NCBI RefSeq assembly: GCF_018687675.1 | Contig: NZ_CP061302.1 | Location: forward strand, 570,192-634,191 | Direction of reading: 5' to 3' | DNA: 64,000 bases | Source of the DNA: Polynucleobacter sp. MG-Unter2-18 | GTDB taxonomy: Bacteria > Pseudomonadota > Gammaproteobacteria > Burkholderiales > Burkholderiaceae | In this document: positions 48,478 to 56,935 of the stretch, one piece after another | Layout of the letters: each line of letters starts with the position of its first letter | Position numbering within the stretch: the first letter of the stretch is position 1 | The notes under the pieces: generated by a model | What the model saw: only the letters and a program-made list of their open reading frames with translations | Databases searched by the model: none | What the model was told of the DNA's origin: nothing | Translations under genes and position numbers: made by a program

Positions 48478-49399
48478 GTACATCGAAGGCAGCTTTCAAT
48501 CTCCTGGAGTAGGAGTCTGAAACTTGCTGTATTTCTACTGGAGTCCACTTTCTGAAACCTTCACCAGATTTCATTCCTGTTTTTCCTTCGCTCATCAGTT
48601 GCAATACCTTCGGGGGTAGGGTGGTGATGTTGGAGAGCGAGGGGTAAATCTCTTTTGCAGCATTTGCCATCCCATCCCATCCAGAGATTTCTTTTTGCGT
48701 CATTGGACCAACGGCAGCATATCGAAAGCCAAAGCTGTAACGGACGGCATCATCAATATCCTCAGGGCTTGCAATGCCCTCTTGGACAAGCGATAGGGCT
48801 TCACGCATGAGCGCGTGTTGAATGCGGTTTGCCAAAAAACCGGGAATATCTTTTTTTACTAAAACCGGTTTTTTGCCTATGCTTTTGTACAGGCTACAAG
48901 CTTGTTCTGCAAATACCAGTTCCGTTTTCTCTCCCATGACTACCTCTACTAGAGGTACAACTTCAGCAGGCATAAAGTAGTGTGCCCCCATCATTCGATT
49001 GGCAGTTTTAAGTCCAGAAGCAATTTTGCTGATTGGAAATCCTGAGCTATTGCTACCTATAGGGATGTGCGCTGGAACACGTTCATCAAGGTATTGGAAT
49101 ATCTCTTGCTTTAGAGCAAGGTTTTCTGCCACAGTTTCGATGACCCAGTCACACCCAATCCAGTTGGACCAGTTCTCAAGAACTTCAGTTTTCTGTTCGG
49201 CCTTGATTGCGTCTTGGCTCTGGCTTGCATACGTCCCAATAACCCCAATTTTCTGAGCGAGGGTCAGTGCTTTATCAAGGCAAGCATCCGCTTTGCCCTT
49301 ACTTCTGCCCAAAATGACAACGGGAATACTTTGCGCAAGGAACCCTGCGGCAATACCTGCAGCCATGATTCCGGTACCAATTACGGCAACATAGTTCAT
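48464..49399 (-). CDS. 3-hydroxyacyl-CoA dehydrogenase family protein (possibly L-gulonate/hydroxy-acid dehydrogenase-like)
   Basis: 311 residues. The NAD fold begins VAVIGTGIMAAGIAAGFLAQ; the N-terminal Rossmann domain (1-180) and all-alpha C-terminal domain (about 183-280) match the family. The catalytic His is in MMGAHYFMPAEV near 142 and Asn in PGFLANRIQHAL near 189. At 311 residues it is closer to single-domain enzymes such as lambda-crystallin/L-gulonate 3-dehydrogenase than to fatty-acid oxidation proteins. It is divergent from the SMP-30 gene. Confidence 0.85.
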   Translation of the reverse strand: MNYVAVIGTGIMAAGIAAGFLAQSIPVVILGRSKGKADACLDKALTLAQKIGVIGTYASQSQDAIKAEQKTEVLENWSNWIGCDWVIETVAENLALKQEIFQYLDERVPAHIPIGSNSSGFPISKIASGLKTANRMMGAHYFMPAEVVPLVEVVMGEKTELVFAEQACSLYKSIGKKPVLVKKDIPGFLANRIQHALMREALSLVQEGIASPEDIDDAVRYSFGFRYAAVGPMTQKEISGWDGMANAAKEIYPSLSNITTLPPKVLQLMSEGKTGMKSGEGFRKWTPVEIQQVSDSYSRRLKAAFDVLNIE

Positions 49400-49411
49400 A
49401 GGAAGCCTTAC

Positions 49412-49521
49412 TTATACGGTTAAGTTTTAATAAATTGAAATCATCATAAGCTTATATCTACAGTACATTATCATCAATTATGTTTTAATTGTGAATCATT
49501 TAAATAAACCTATCCGTATAA
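49412..49521. promoter_or_regulatory. divergent promoter region bracketed by TTATACGG / CCGTATAA
   Basis: TTATACGG (49412-49419) lies 13 bp from the dehydrogenase ATG, and its inverted copy CCGTATAA (49514-49521) lies 23 bp before the SMP-30 ATG. The stretch between is AT-rich, with a further palindrome ATAAGCTTAT at 49446-49455. This looks like a pair of operators for the GntR/UTRA regulator encoded downstream. Confidence 0.5.
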
Positions 49522-49543
49522 CTAAAAAGAGGAGCAATCTACT

Positions 49544-50476
49544 ATGACGATGCACAACCCATTTCAGCCCGTAGAGAAAATTAAGGCAGAAGTCTTTATG
49601 TCAATGCCTGGGAAGTTTAGAAAGAAGTCTCGCACAGCTTGGTCCGACCCAAACCGTCAAAACGCTGAAGTAGAGTGCTTTTTAGAGGGGCCTTCTTTTG
49701 ACCGTGAGGGTAATTTATGGTTTCTGGATATCCCTTTTGGCCGTGTTTTCAGAATTACGCCGAAGGGTGATTGGGATTTGGTAACTCAATTTGATGGTTG
49801 GCCTAATGGACTGAAGTTCCACAAAGATGGCCGTGCTTTTATTTGTGACTACAAGCTAGGCTTATTAGCCCTCGATCCTAAAACTGGAAAAGTGGAAACA
49901 ATCCTGGGGTCTATGTATAGCGAAAACTTCAAGGGCTTGAATGATTTGCACTTTGCCTCCAATGGCGATCTGTACTTTACTGATCAGGGTCAAACTGGAA
50001 TTGCAGACCCAACAGGTAGGGTGTTTAGATTGCGTGCGAATGGCCAACTAGATCGTTTGGCTATTAATGTGCCGAGCCCTAATGGCATCACCATAAATAC
50101 CCAAGAAAAACATGTATTCGTTGCGGCAACAAGATCTCAGCAAATTTGGCGTTTACCACTAATGGCTGATGGTTCTGTTTCCAAAACGGGCGTTGCTATT
50201 CAATTAACGGGTGGCGTTGCTGGACCTGATGGTATCGAGATGGACTCTGAAAATGGTTTACTCGTTTGCCACTTAGGCGTTGGTATCTGGAGGTTCGATA
50301 GCAATATGCTCCCAACGCATTTGATTTACTCAGATAACCCACACCATCACCACTTAGCAAACATGTGTTTTGGTGGTGAGGATGGTAGGGATTTATACAT
50401 TACCGAATCGCTATCAGGCGATATCTTGAAGGCGCGACTACCTGTGGCTGGCAAAAAAATGTTTGGTCTCTCCTAA
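49544..50476 (+). CDS. SMP-30/gluconolactonase family lactonase
   Basis: 310 residues, a six-bladed beta-propeller. Metal-site segments are VECFLEGPSFDREGNLWFLDIPFGRVFRI, NGLKFHKDGRAFICDYKLG, GLNDLHFASNGDLYFTDQG and PNGITINTQEKHVFVAAT. These enzymes hydrolyse aldonolactones to open acids. GAGGAG precedes the ATG. The last 14 bp overlap the GntR gene. It probably feeds the open acid to the dehydratases of this cluster. Confidence 0.9.
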   Translation: MTMHNPFQPVEKIKAEVFMSMPGKFRKKSRTAWSDPNRQNAEVECFLEGPSFDREGNLWFLDIPFGRVFRITPKGDWDLVTQFDGWPNGLKFHKDGRAFICDYKLGLLALDPKTGKVETILGSMYSENFKGLNDLHFASNGDLYFTDQGQTGIADPTGRVFRLRANGQLDRLAINVPSPNGITINTQEKHVFVAATRSQQIWRLPLMADGSVSKTGVAIQLTGGVAGPDGIEMDSENGLLVCHLGVGIWRFDSNMLPTHLIYSDNPHHHHLANMCFGGEDGRDLYITESLSGDILKARLPVAGKKMFGLS

Positions 50477-51212
50477 GTTGAAAGAATCTCTACCGCTCTA
50501 TAAGACCTTAGCAAATGCCCTGGCTCAGCGTATTTATGAGGGTGATTGGGCGGTAGGATCTCACTTGCCGTCTGAGGCGGTACTTTGTAACAGCTTCAAA
50601 GCAAGTCGCCATACCTTAAGACATGCTCTTCAAACCTTGGAGCGGGATGGCATGGTATTGCGTCGTCAAGGAGCGCCAACCCAGGTGATCTCAAGACAGA
50701 AGGTAAGAAGGTTTACCCAAAGCTTTAATTCCCCTGTTGATATTTTGAGTTATCCAAGAAATACCTATCGACACAATACTATTGAAGAATTTATTGAACT
50801 CGACAAACCGCTAAGCGAAATGATTGGCGGTGCAGTCGGATCCTCTTGGTATCACATTGGAGGCATTCGAAAGCAGCGGGATACCGAGGAGGTGATTGCT
50901 TGGACTGATATTTATATTCTTCCCCAATTCGCATCCCTGACATCGGAGCCTGAGCATAGCCAAGTAATGGTATTCGAGCAGATCGAGAAAAAGTATGGGA
51001 CTCGAATTGATCGAGCTGAGGTAGATGTATACGCCATTGGTGTGTCTTTCGATATTGCAAAGAAGCTTGGGTTAAAAGTGAATGACCCCTGTTTAGTCAT
51101 TGTTAGACGTTACTTTGATAATCAGGATAAGCTTTTTGAGGTAACCTTTACTTACCATCCTCATAATAAATACACTTATAAGATGGAATTTAAGAGTGAT
51201 GTTGGAAATTAG
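50463..51212 (+). CDS. GntR family regulator with UTRA domain
   Basis: 249 residues. The winged helix (about 10-75) includes GDWAVGSHLPSEAVLCNSFKASRHTLRHALQTLERDGMVLRRQG. The UTRA ligand domain follows (about 95-240, GAVGSSWYHIGGIRKQRDTEEVIAWTDIYI). Regulators of this HutC subgroup respond to small acids or sugars. The start is TTG at 50463 or 50478; I kept the longer form, which overlaps the SMP-30 stop by 14 bp. It is the likely regulator of this catabolic cluster. Confidence 0.88.
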   Translation: MVSPKLKESLPLYKTLANALAQRIYEGDWAVGSHLPSEAVLCNSFKASRHTLRHALQTLERDGMVLRRQGAPTQVISRQKVRRFTQSFNSPVDILSYPRNTYRHNTIEEFIELDKPLSEMIGGAVGSSWYHIGGIRKQRDTEEVIAWTDIYILPQFASLTSEPEHSQVMVFEQIEKKYGTRIDRAEVDVYAIGVSFDIAKKLGLKVNDPCLVIVRRYFDNQDKLFEVTFTYHPHNKYTYKMEFKSDVGN

Positions 51213-51227
51213 ATCACAAGAATAAAC

Positions 51228-52277
51228 ATGAAATATTTATCTATAGCTAAGGCTGAGGCTTTTATTGCACAAGCATTGCATGCCAATCAAGTACCTTTGG
51301 TGGATGCCAAGCTTGTTGCCGAGCTGATGATCAAGTCAGACCTCGTTGGTGCTGATGGCCACGGAATTTTCAGACTACCCGCTTACATTAAAAGGATCCG
51401 GGCTGGCGGTATTAATTTAAGCCCTCATATTCAGATTGAGCGCGAGCAGGGTGCAACTGCTTTAATCAATGGGGATAATGCTTTAGGTCATTTAGTGATG
51501 AATAAAGCGGTTGATGTCGCAATAGAAAAAGTGAAGCAACATAGTGTTTGTTGGGTTGGTAGTCATTATGGAAATCATTCTGGCGCAGCATCGGTATATG
51601 TGAGAAAGCTAGCCGAACAAGGATATATCGGCATCTATATGGCGGTCGGAAATGCCAATCACATGGCACCATGGGGAGGCATTGATTTATTGTTGTCCAC
51701 CAATCCGATTGCTATTGCAGTTCCTTCAGGCGACAAGCCGATCGTGCTATTGGATATTGCAACCACAGTTGCTGCCTACGGTAAGGTAAAGCTTGCCGCT
51801 CAAAAGGGTGAATCTATTCCCGACACTTGGATGATTGATCGACAGGGCCAGCCAATTACAGATCCACAAAAATCAAGCGAGGGATCATTGCTTCCCATCG
51901 GCGGTTATAAAGGATATGGTTTGGCTGTCATGATTGGCCTTCTTGCAGGAGCACTCAATAATGCTGCAGTTGGTAAAGGCACGATTGACTTTAATGCACA
52001 CCATGATTTAATTACCAACACTGGTCAAACAATCATTGCGGTTGATCCAAGTGCTTTTGGAGATAAGGAGCAGTTTGTTGCCCGAGTAATTGCTTTGGTT
52101 GATGATTTGAAGGCCTCTTCGAAATTGCCGGGCGTGAGTCAAATTCGGGTGCCCGGAGATGGTGCTGCAAAAGTGATGGCGGAGAGACTTTCGCTTGGCA
52201 TTCCGATTTCAAGTGAATTACAGGAGTCTTTAAATAACTGCGCCAAAGAGTGTGGGATTGACGTATTAGATTTATAA
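51228..52277 (+). CDS. Ldh family (malate/L-lactate/sulfolactate-type) dehydrogenase
   Basis: 349 residues of the LDH2/MDH2 family of NAD(P)-dependent 2-hydroxy-acid or ketimine reductases. Typical are VGADGHGIFRLPAYIKRIRAGGI, VGNANHMAPWGG, LLSTNPIAIAVPSG, GGYKGYGLAVMIGLL. It reduces or oxidises a 2-oxo or cyclic imino acid. It lies 15 bp after the GntR gene, in the same operon as SMP-30 and the Bug receptor. Confidence 0.9.
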   Translation: MKYLSIAKAEAFIAQALHANQVPLVDAKLVAELMIKSDLVGADGHGIFRLPAYIKRIRAGGINLSPHIQIEREQGATALINGDNALGHLVMNKAVDVAIEKVKQHSVCWVGSHYGNHSGAASVYVRKLAEQGYIGIYMAVGNANHMAPWGGIDLLLSTNPIAIAVPSGDKPIVLLDIATTVAAYGKVKLAAQKGESIPDTWMIDRQGQPITDPQKSSEGSLLPIGGYKGYGLAVMIGLLAGALNNAAVGKGTIDFNAHHDLITNTGQTIIAVDPSAFGDKEQFVARVIALVDDLKASSKLPGVSQIRVPGDGAAKVMAERLSLGIPISSELQESLNNCAKECGIDVLDL

Positions 52278-52296
52278 CTTACCGGAGGAGACAGCA

Positions 52297-53268
52297 ATGA
52301 TTAAAAAATCAATTAAAAAAATAGTGTTAAGTTCTTTAGTATTGCCACTAGTTTTGGGAACGGCGTTTGCGTCATACCCAGATAAGCCAATCAAGATGTT
52401 GGTTGGATATGCGCCAGGAAGCTCAACCGATATCGTCGGGAGAATGGTGGCGAATGAACTCAGTATTGCCTTGAAGCAATCGGTGATTGTGGAAAATAGA
52501 GGTGGTGCTGCAGGTAGCTTGGCAGCCGATGCGGTTGCTAAAAGCGCTCCAGATGGTTACACCGTTTTATTTGCGCAAAATGGCTTGGCAATTAATGTAG
52601 CTGCAAACCCAAGACTTCCTTTCAATGGTCAAAAGGATTTGTTACCCGTTGTCGGAGTAGCTGCTACCCCGCATATTTTGATTGTGAACAATAACTCCAA
52701 GGCTAAAAATGTAGCTGATTTAATCGCCATGCTCCGAGCTGAGCCGGGTAAGATGAGCTTTGGTTCTTCAGGTATTGGTAACTCTGACCACATGGCTGGA
52801 GAGCTGTTCTTGGCAACTACTGGTACCCAGGCAATTCATATTCCGTATAAAGGTGGATCACCAGCTGCTACTGATTTAGTGGGTGGGCAAATTGACTTTT
52901 ACTTTGCTGGTATGCCAGTTGGATTGCCGCTCTACAAAGGTGGCAAGGTAAACGCACTTGCTGTGACTAGTAAGAATCGCTTTAGTGGCGTTCCTGACTT
53001 GGTTACGATGCAAGAGGCTGGCGTGAAGGGTTATGAAATGGCTTTGTGGCAAGGTATGTTTGTGCCTGCTGGTACTCCGCCCGCAATTATCAACACTTTA
53101 AGCACAACTATTTTGAAGATTCTCGATACTCCAGAAATGAAGGAGCGTTTTGTGAAGGCGGGCGTGCAAATTGCACCGATGACTACTCAGCAATTTACAG
53201 ATTTATATGTCTCTGATATTGCAAGATGGAAAGTAGTGATTGAAAAAGCAAAAATTAAGCTAGATTAA
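52297..53268 (+). CDS. Bug/TctC family periplasmic receptor
   Basis: 323 residues. The signal peptide ends near GTAFA|SYPD, followed by PIKMLVGYAPGSSTDIVGRMV and IHIPYKGGSPAATDLVGGQID. GGAGG precedes the ATG, 19 bp after the Ldh gene. No transporter membrane genes are near. It ends the plus-strand catabolic operon and is followed by a terminator. It probably binds the cluster's substrate. Confidence 0.9.
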   Translation: MIKKSIKKIVLSSLVLPLVLGTAFASYPDKPIKMLVGYAPGSSTDIVGRMVANELSIALKQSVIVENRGGAAGSLAADAVAKSAPDGYTVLFAQNGLAINVAANPRLPFNGQKDLLPVVGVAATPHILIVNNNSKAKNVADLIAMLRAEPGKMSFGSSGIGNSDHMAGELFLATTGTQAIHIPYKGGSPAATDLVGGQIDFYFAGMPVGLPLYKGGKVNALAVTSKNRFSGVPDLVTMQEAGVKGYEMALWQGMFVPAGTPPAIINTLSTTILKILDTPEMKERFVKAGVQIAPMTTQQFTDLYVSDIARWKVVIEKAKIKLD

Positions 53269-53287
53269 TTTAAGCTAGCTCAATTGC

Positions 53288-53319
53288 AAGGGTATTGACA
53301 TCAGTCGATACCCTTTTTT
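53288..53319 (+). terminator. terminator after the catabolic operon
   Basis: AAGGGTATTGAC (53288-53299) pairs with GTCGATACCCTT (53304-53315) with one G:T pair and a 4-nt loop, followed by a T-run. The A-rich context suggests it also serves the opposing pirin gene. Confidence 0.85.
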
Positions 53320-53320
53320 A

Positions 53321-54022
53321 TTAACTACTGAGATCAAATACCAATACCTCAGTATCTTTACCGTCACCAATAAGTAGGCTACTTTCATTTTCGATTAGCA
53401 GTGCATCTCCACTCGATAGAAGTGTGTCGTTGACATGCAGAGAGCCTCTTATAAGATGCACATAGGCCTTGCGTTGTATATCGAGATCCAATTTTTGGGA
53501 CTGGTGCCCATCAAAAAGACCAGCATATACCCGAGCGTCCGCATGAATTTTGACAGCATTTCCCAATCCATCTGGCGATGCAATTAAGCAGAGCTTGTTT
53601 TGCTTTTCTGATAGTGGAATAGATTTTTGCTCATAACTTGGTGGGATCTCCGTGACGTTAGGCTCTATCCAAATTTGTAAGAAATGTGTAGTCTGATCCT
53701 TGGCATGATTGAACTCACTATGGGTGACCCCAGTTCCGGCGCTCATACGCTGAACATCACCAGGTGGAATACCTTTGATATTTCCCATGCTGTCCTCGTG
53801 CGCCAATTCACCAGATAAAACATAGCTGATGATTTCCATATTGCGGTGGCCATGTTTGCCAAAACCCATGCCTGCGGCTACCCGATCTTCATTAATAACC
53901 CTTAAATTACCCCAAGCCATAAATCGGGGGTCGTGATAACCGGCAAAAGAGAAGGAATGGAAGCTTTTAAGCCAGCCATGATCGGCATAGCCACGGTCTT
54001 GAGCTTTTCGGAGGGTTTGCAT
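53321..54022 (-). CDS. pirin family protein
   Basis: 233 residues, bicupin. The N-terminal metal site is clear: FGKHGHRNMEIISYVLSGELAHEDSMGN and GTGVTHSEFNHA supply the His/His/His/Glu ligands. The first residues MQTLRKAQDRGYADHGWLKSFHSFSFAGY are standard for YhaK/pirin proteins, some of which act as quercetinases. The biological role here is unknown. Divergent from the TAXI-type gene. Confidence 0.92.
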   Translation of the reverse strand: MQTLRKAQDRGYADHGWLKSFHSFSFAGYHDPRFMAWGNLRVINEDRVAAGMGFGKHGHRNMEIISYVLSGELAHEDSMGNIKGIPPGDVQRMSAGTGVTHSEFNHAKDQTTHFLQIWIEPNVTEIPPSYEQKSIPLSEKQNKLCLIASPDGLGNAVKIHADARVYAGLFDGHQSQKLDLDIQRKAYVHLIRGSLHVNDTLLSSGDALLIENESSLLIGDGKDTEVLVFDLSS

Positions 54023-54094
54023 GGGCAGAGTCTTTTCTGAAGGGCAATAAGCACATTATCATTAGCTTTTTACATATTTGCTGATTGGCCTTCC

Positions 54095-55501
54095 ATGGGA
54101 AGTATCAAACAAGACATTAAAGAAACCTATCTGGGGCTATATGAGACTGCTCAGGAAAAGTGCAGTGATTTTTCTCAGTTCCTGAGAGAGGCTTGGCCTA
54201 TTTTAGCCGTTCTTTTGGTGGTCTTGCTCGGAGTTTGGTGGTACGCCGATCCTCCACCACCAAGACATGTAGTGATGGCTACTGGTCAGCCAGGGGGTTC
54301 CTACGATGCTTTAGGAAAAAAGTACGCCGCTTTTTTTGATAAAAAAGGTATTACTCTCGAATTACTTCCGACAAAGGGGGCCGAGGAAAATGTAGCGCAT
54401 CTAGTTGATCGCGAGGATCCAGTTCAGGCTGCTTTTGTACAAGCAGGCGCATTTAATCCTCATGAGGTTACTGGGGTTGAATCCCTTGGCACTGTTTCGT
54501 ATGACCCAATTTGGTTGTTTTATCGTGGACCAGAGATTAAGGTGGATGATTTTCAGGCCATTAAAGCTCGCGCTAGTTTCTTTTTAAACTCCAGAATGTC
54601 GGTTGGTTTAAAGGGAAGCGGAACTTATGCTCAAGCAATGCATATCCTGAAAGCCAATGGCTTTGAGGAGGGGTCTCATTTTTTAAATCTCTCTAGCACT
54701 CATTCAGTTGAAGCTTTGCAAAAAGGTGAGATCGATGCGGCGTTCATTGTGGATGCTTACGAGGCTCCAAATGTCCAGAAATTGCTAAAGGATCCCAACT
54801 TACATTTAGTTGCCTTTGATCGAGCTGAGGCGTATGTACGATTGCTACCATACATGCAAATACTGAATGTCCCTGCAGGTGCATTTAGCTTAACAAGGAA
54901 CTTTCCTCCAAGAGATATTAAGTTGATGGCTTCAACTACCAATTTACTGATTGATGACAGAATGCATCCCGCACTTCAATTTTTATTTTTAGAGGCTGCA
55001 CGCGAGATCAACGGTAAAGCAAGCTTTTTTGCGGAGCAGGGCGAATTCCCATCCTTTAAAAGTACAGGACTCATACAAAGTCCCGTAGCTTTGCATTATG
55101 AAAAAAATGGCTCGCCATTATTGATGCTCTATTTCCCTTTTTGGTTGGCGGAACTAATCAATCGCTTGATTTTTGTATTACTGCCATTTTGTGCTGTGGC
55201 ATATCCTGTCTTACTGACTTTGCCGGGCTATCGTAATAAGCGCATGAAGCGAAAAATCGATAAGTTGTATGGCACTCTTAAGAACTACGAGCGAGAACTC
55301 ACTGAAAACTTTCTGCCGGAAGTGAAAGATGAATATCTAAAGAAGTTAGATTTACTGGAGTATCAGGCATTACAGTTAGAAGTCTTCCAAAGTATGTCTA
55401 GTGATTATTATGCCTTGCGTGCCAGCATAGACTATGTCCGTAACTGCCTTAATCGGGGTGTGCATCCATATCAATCTCAGGAGAGTGCTGTTGGCGTATA
55501 G
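54095..55501 (+). CDS. TAXI family TRAP-type solute-binding protein with two membrane anchors
   Basis: 468 residues. A membrane helix near residues 32-50 (WPILAVLLVVLLGVWWYA) anchors the N-terminus. The periplasmic binding domain follows (VVMATGQPGGSYDALGKKYAAFFDKKGITLELLPTKGAEENVAHLVD). A second helix near 345-370 (FWLAELINRLIFVLLPFCAVAYPVLL) leads to a cytoplasmic coiled-coil-like tail (KLYGTLKNYERELTENFLPEVKDEYLKKLDLLEY). No TRAP permease gene is near, so a sensing or bridging role is possible. The DUF3422 gene follows 29 bp downstream. Confidence 0.85.
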   Translation: MGSIKQDIKETYLGLYETAQEKCSDFSQFLREAWPILAVLLVVLLGVWWYADPPPPRHVVMATGQPGGSYDALGKKYAAFFDKKGITLELLPTKGAEENVAHLVDREDPVQAAFVQAGAFNPHEVTGVESLGTVSYDPIWLFYRGPEIKVDDFQAIKARASFFLNSRMSVGLKGSGTYAQAMHILKANGFEEGSHFLNLSSTHSVEALQKGEIDAAFIVDAYEAPNVQKLLKDPNLHLVAFDRAEAYVRLLPYMQILNVPAGAFSLTRNFPPRDIKLMASTTNLLIDDRMHPALQFLFLEAAREINGKASFFAEQGEFPSFKSTGLIQSPVALHYEKNGSPLLMLYFPFWLAELINRLIFVLLPFCAVAYPVLLTLPGYRNKRMKRKIDKLYGTLKNYERELTENFLPEVKDEYLKKLDLLEYQALQLEVFQSMSSDYYALRASIDYVRNCLNRGVHPYQSQESAVGV

Positions 55502-55530
55502 TTTGAGCACAGTCATCTAAATCAAGCCCT

Positions 55531-56886
55531 ATGAAACCTTACGATCATCCCGCTCGAAAACAATTGCACGAAGAGGTACATGCACGTCCACCTATTGCGC
55601 TTTGGCCAAATGAAAGAGTGCTATCGCAATCCTTTTTGCTTGATGCAAGTTCTCGTCAGACTCAAATCGAATGGATTCAAAAGCTTAGCGTTGCCTTAGG
55701 CATTCCAAATGATCAGCAGCAGGATCACTCTTTTAAGATGTTGACTTTGGCGCCTGAGCCACAGAGGGTGTTAATTAAATGGGAGTTGCATGGTGAGTTT
55801 GCAACCATTGCTGCCATTACTCATAATCCCATCAAAATTACTGGACCTTTACTGGAGTCCCGTCTCGCTCTAGAAAAGAGTTTAGATGTATTGCTTCAAA
55901 GCTTAGGTTGCCCAACCATTGTTGAGGCTGGTGGCGAAAGAATTTCTGCATTAGATCTCGCATTTGAGCATCGCTCCCTGTTTACAGAGGCCCAAGAGGT
56001 ATCCTCTATCTTTAGCGGGAATACTGTATTAGGCAGCTTCATCTTATCCAGCAAAAAGGCTCAGTTATGGACGGACTTGCGTTTAGATGAAGATGGCTTT
56101 ATCTCTTACTTTATTCCGCATGATATTTTGGGCTCACGTCAGGCTGGTCGTGTAGCGCGTGCAATTGCTGAAGCTGAAACTTATCGTATGGCAGCCATGA
56201 TCGCCTTCCCAGTAGCGAAGAGCCTTTCGATGCCACTCAGAACTGCAGAGTCGGAATTAGCGGATTTATCTAAAAGTATTTCTCACATACAAACTGAGCC
56301 AGGGGTGCATACCGAAAAAGATGGTCAGTTTTTAGGTGAGCTCTCTAATCTAGCCTCACGAGCCGAGCAATGGATCTCTGGATATGGATTGCGTTTTACC
56401 GCATCCGAGGCTTACAGCCAATTGCTGAATAAAAACTTATATGAGCTAGCAGAATCTCCGATTCCCGGCGTGCAGTCCCTTTCAGAGTTTATGGATCGAC
56501 GTTTTCAGCCGGCGATGGGAACTTGTATTTGGACTCAGCGTAGATTAAAAGAATTATCTGATCGAATTTCGAGGACAACTCAAACTTTGAGAACGCGTAT
56601 TGAATTTGTGAATGAAGAGCAGACGCAAAAATTACTGGCTAGCATGGATCAGAGAGCAAGACTGCAATTGCGTTTGCAGGAGATGGTTGAGAGTTTATCC
56701 GTTCTGGTGTTGACTTACTATGCAGTGAGTTTGCTGGCCTATATGGCTAAGGGTGGTAAAGAGGCTGGCCTTGCCATTCATCCAGAAATTATTGCCGCCA
56801 TAGCCGCCCCAGTAGTAGCGATTACTTTCTTGTTCATCAGCAAGCGAAGACGCAAACGAATTATTGAGATGGGTAAATCGCTGTAG
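55531..56886 (+). CDS. DUF3422 family protein
   Basis: 451 residues. The start HPARKQLHEEVHARPPIALWPNERV is the hallmark of the DUF3422 family. The C-terminal region has two hydrophobic segments (about 390-410, LSVLVLTYYAVSLLAYMA, and 420-440, IIAAIAAPVVAITFLFI) and a basic end, suggesting a membrane-attached protein. Function unknown. It is cotranscribed with the TAXI-type gene and ends in a terminator. Confidence 0.88.
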   Translation: MKPYDHPARKQLHEEVHARPPIALWPNERVLSQSFLLDASSRQTQIEWIQKLSVALGIPNDQQQDHSFKMLTLAPEPQRVLIKWELHGEFATIAAITHNPIKITGPLLESRLALEKSLDVLLQSLGCPTIVEAGGERISALDLAFEHRSLFTEAQEVSSIFSGNTVLGSFILSSKKAQLWTDLRLDEDGFISYFIPHDILGSRQAGRVARAIAEAETYRMAAMIAFPVAKSLSMPLRTAESELADLSKSISHIQTEPGVHTEKDGQFLGELSNLASRAEQWISGYGLRFTASEAYSQLLNKNLYELAESPIPGVQSLSEFMDRRFQPAMGTCIWTQRRLKELSDRISRTTQTLRTRIEFVNEEQTQKLLASMDQRARLQLRLQEMVESLSVLVLTYYAVSLLAYMAKGGKEAGLAIHPEIIAAIAAPVVAITFLFISKRRRKRIIEMGKSL

Positions 56887-56891
56887 ACATT

Positions 56892-56917
56892 AAAAAAGAG
56901 GCCGAGGCCTCTTTTTT
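56892..56917. terminator. bidirectional terminator between the DUF3422 and fccB genes
   Basis: AAAAAAGAGGCC (56892-56903) and GGCCTCTTTTTT (56906-56917) are perfect inverted repeats with a tight loop, for converging genes. Confidence 0.88.
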
Positions 56918-56935
56918 AATGAGCATAAATACGTT

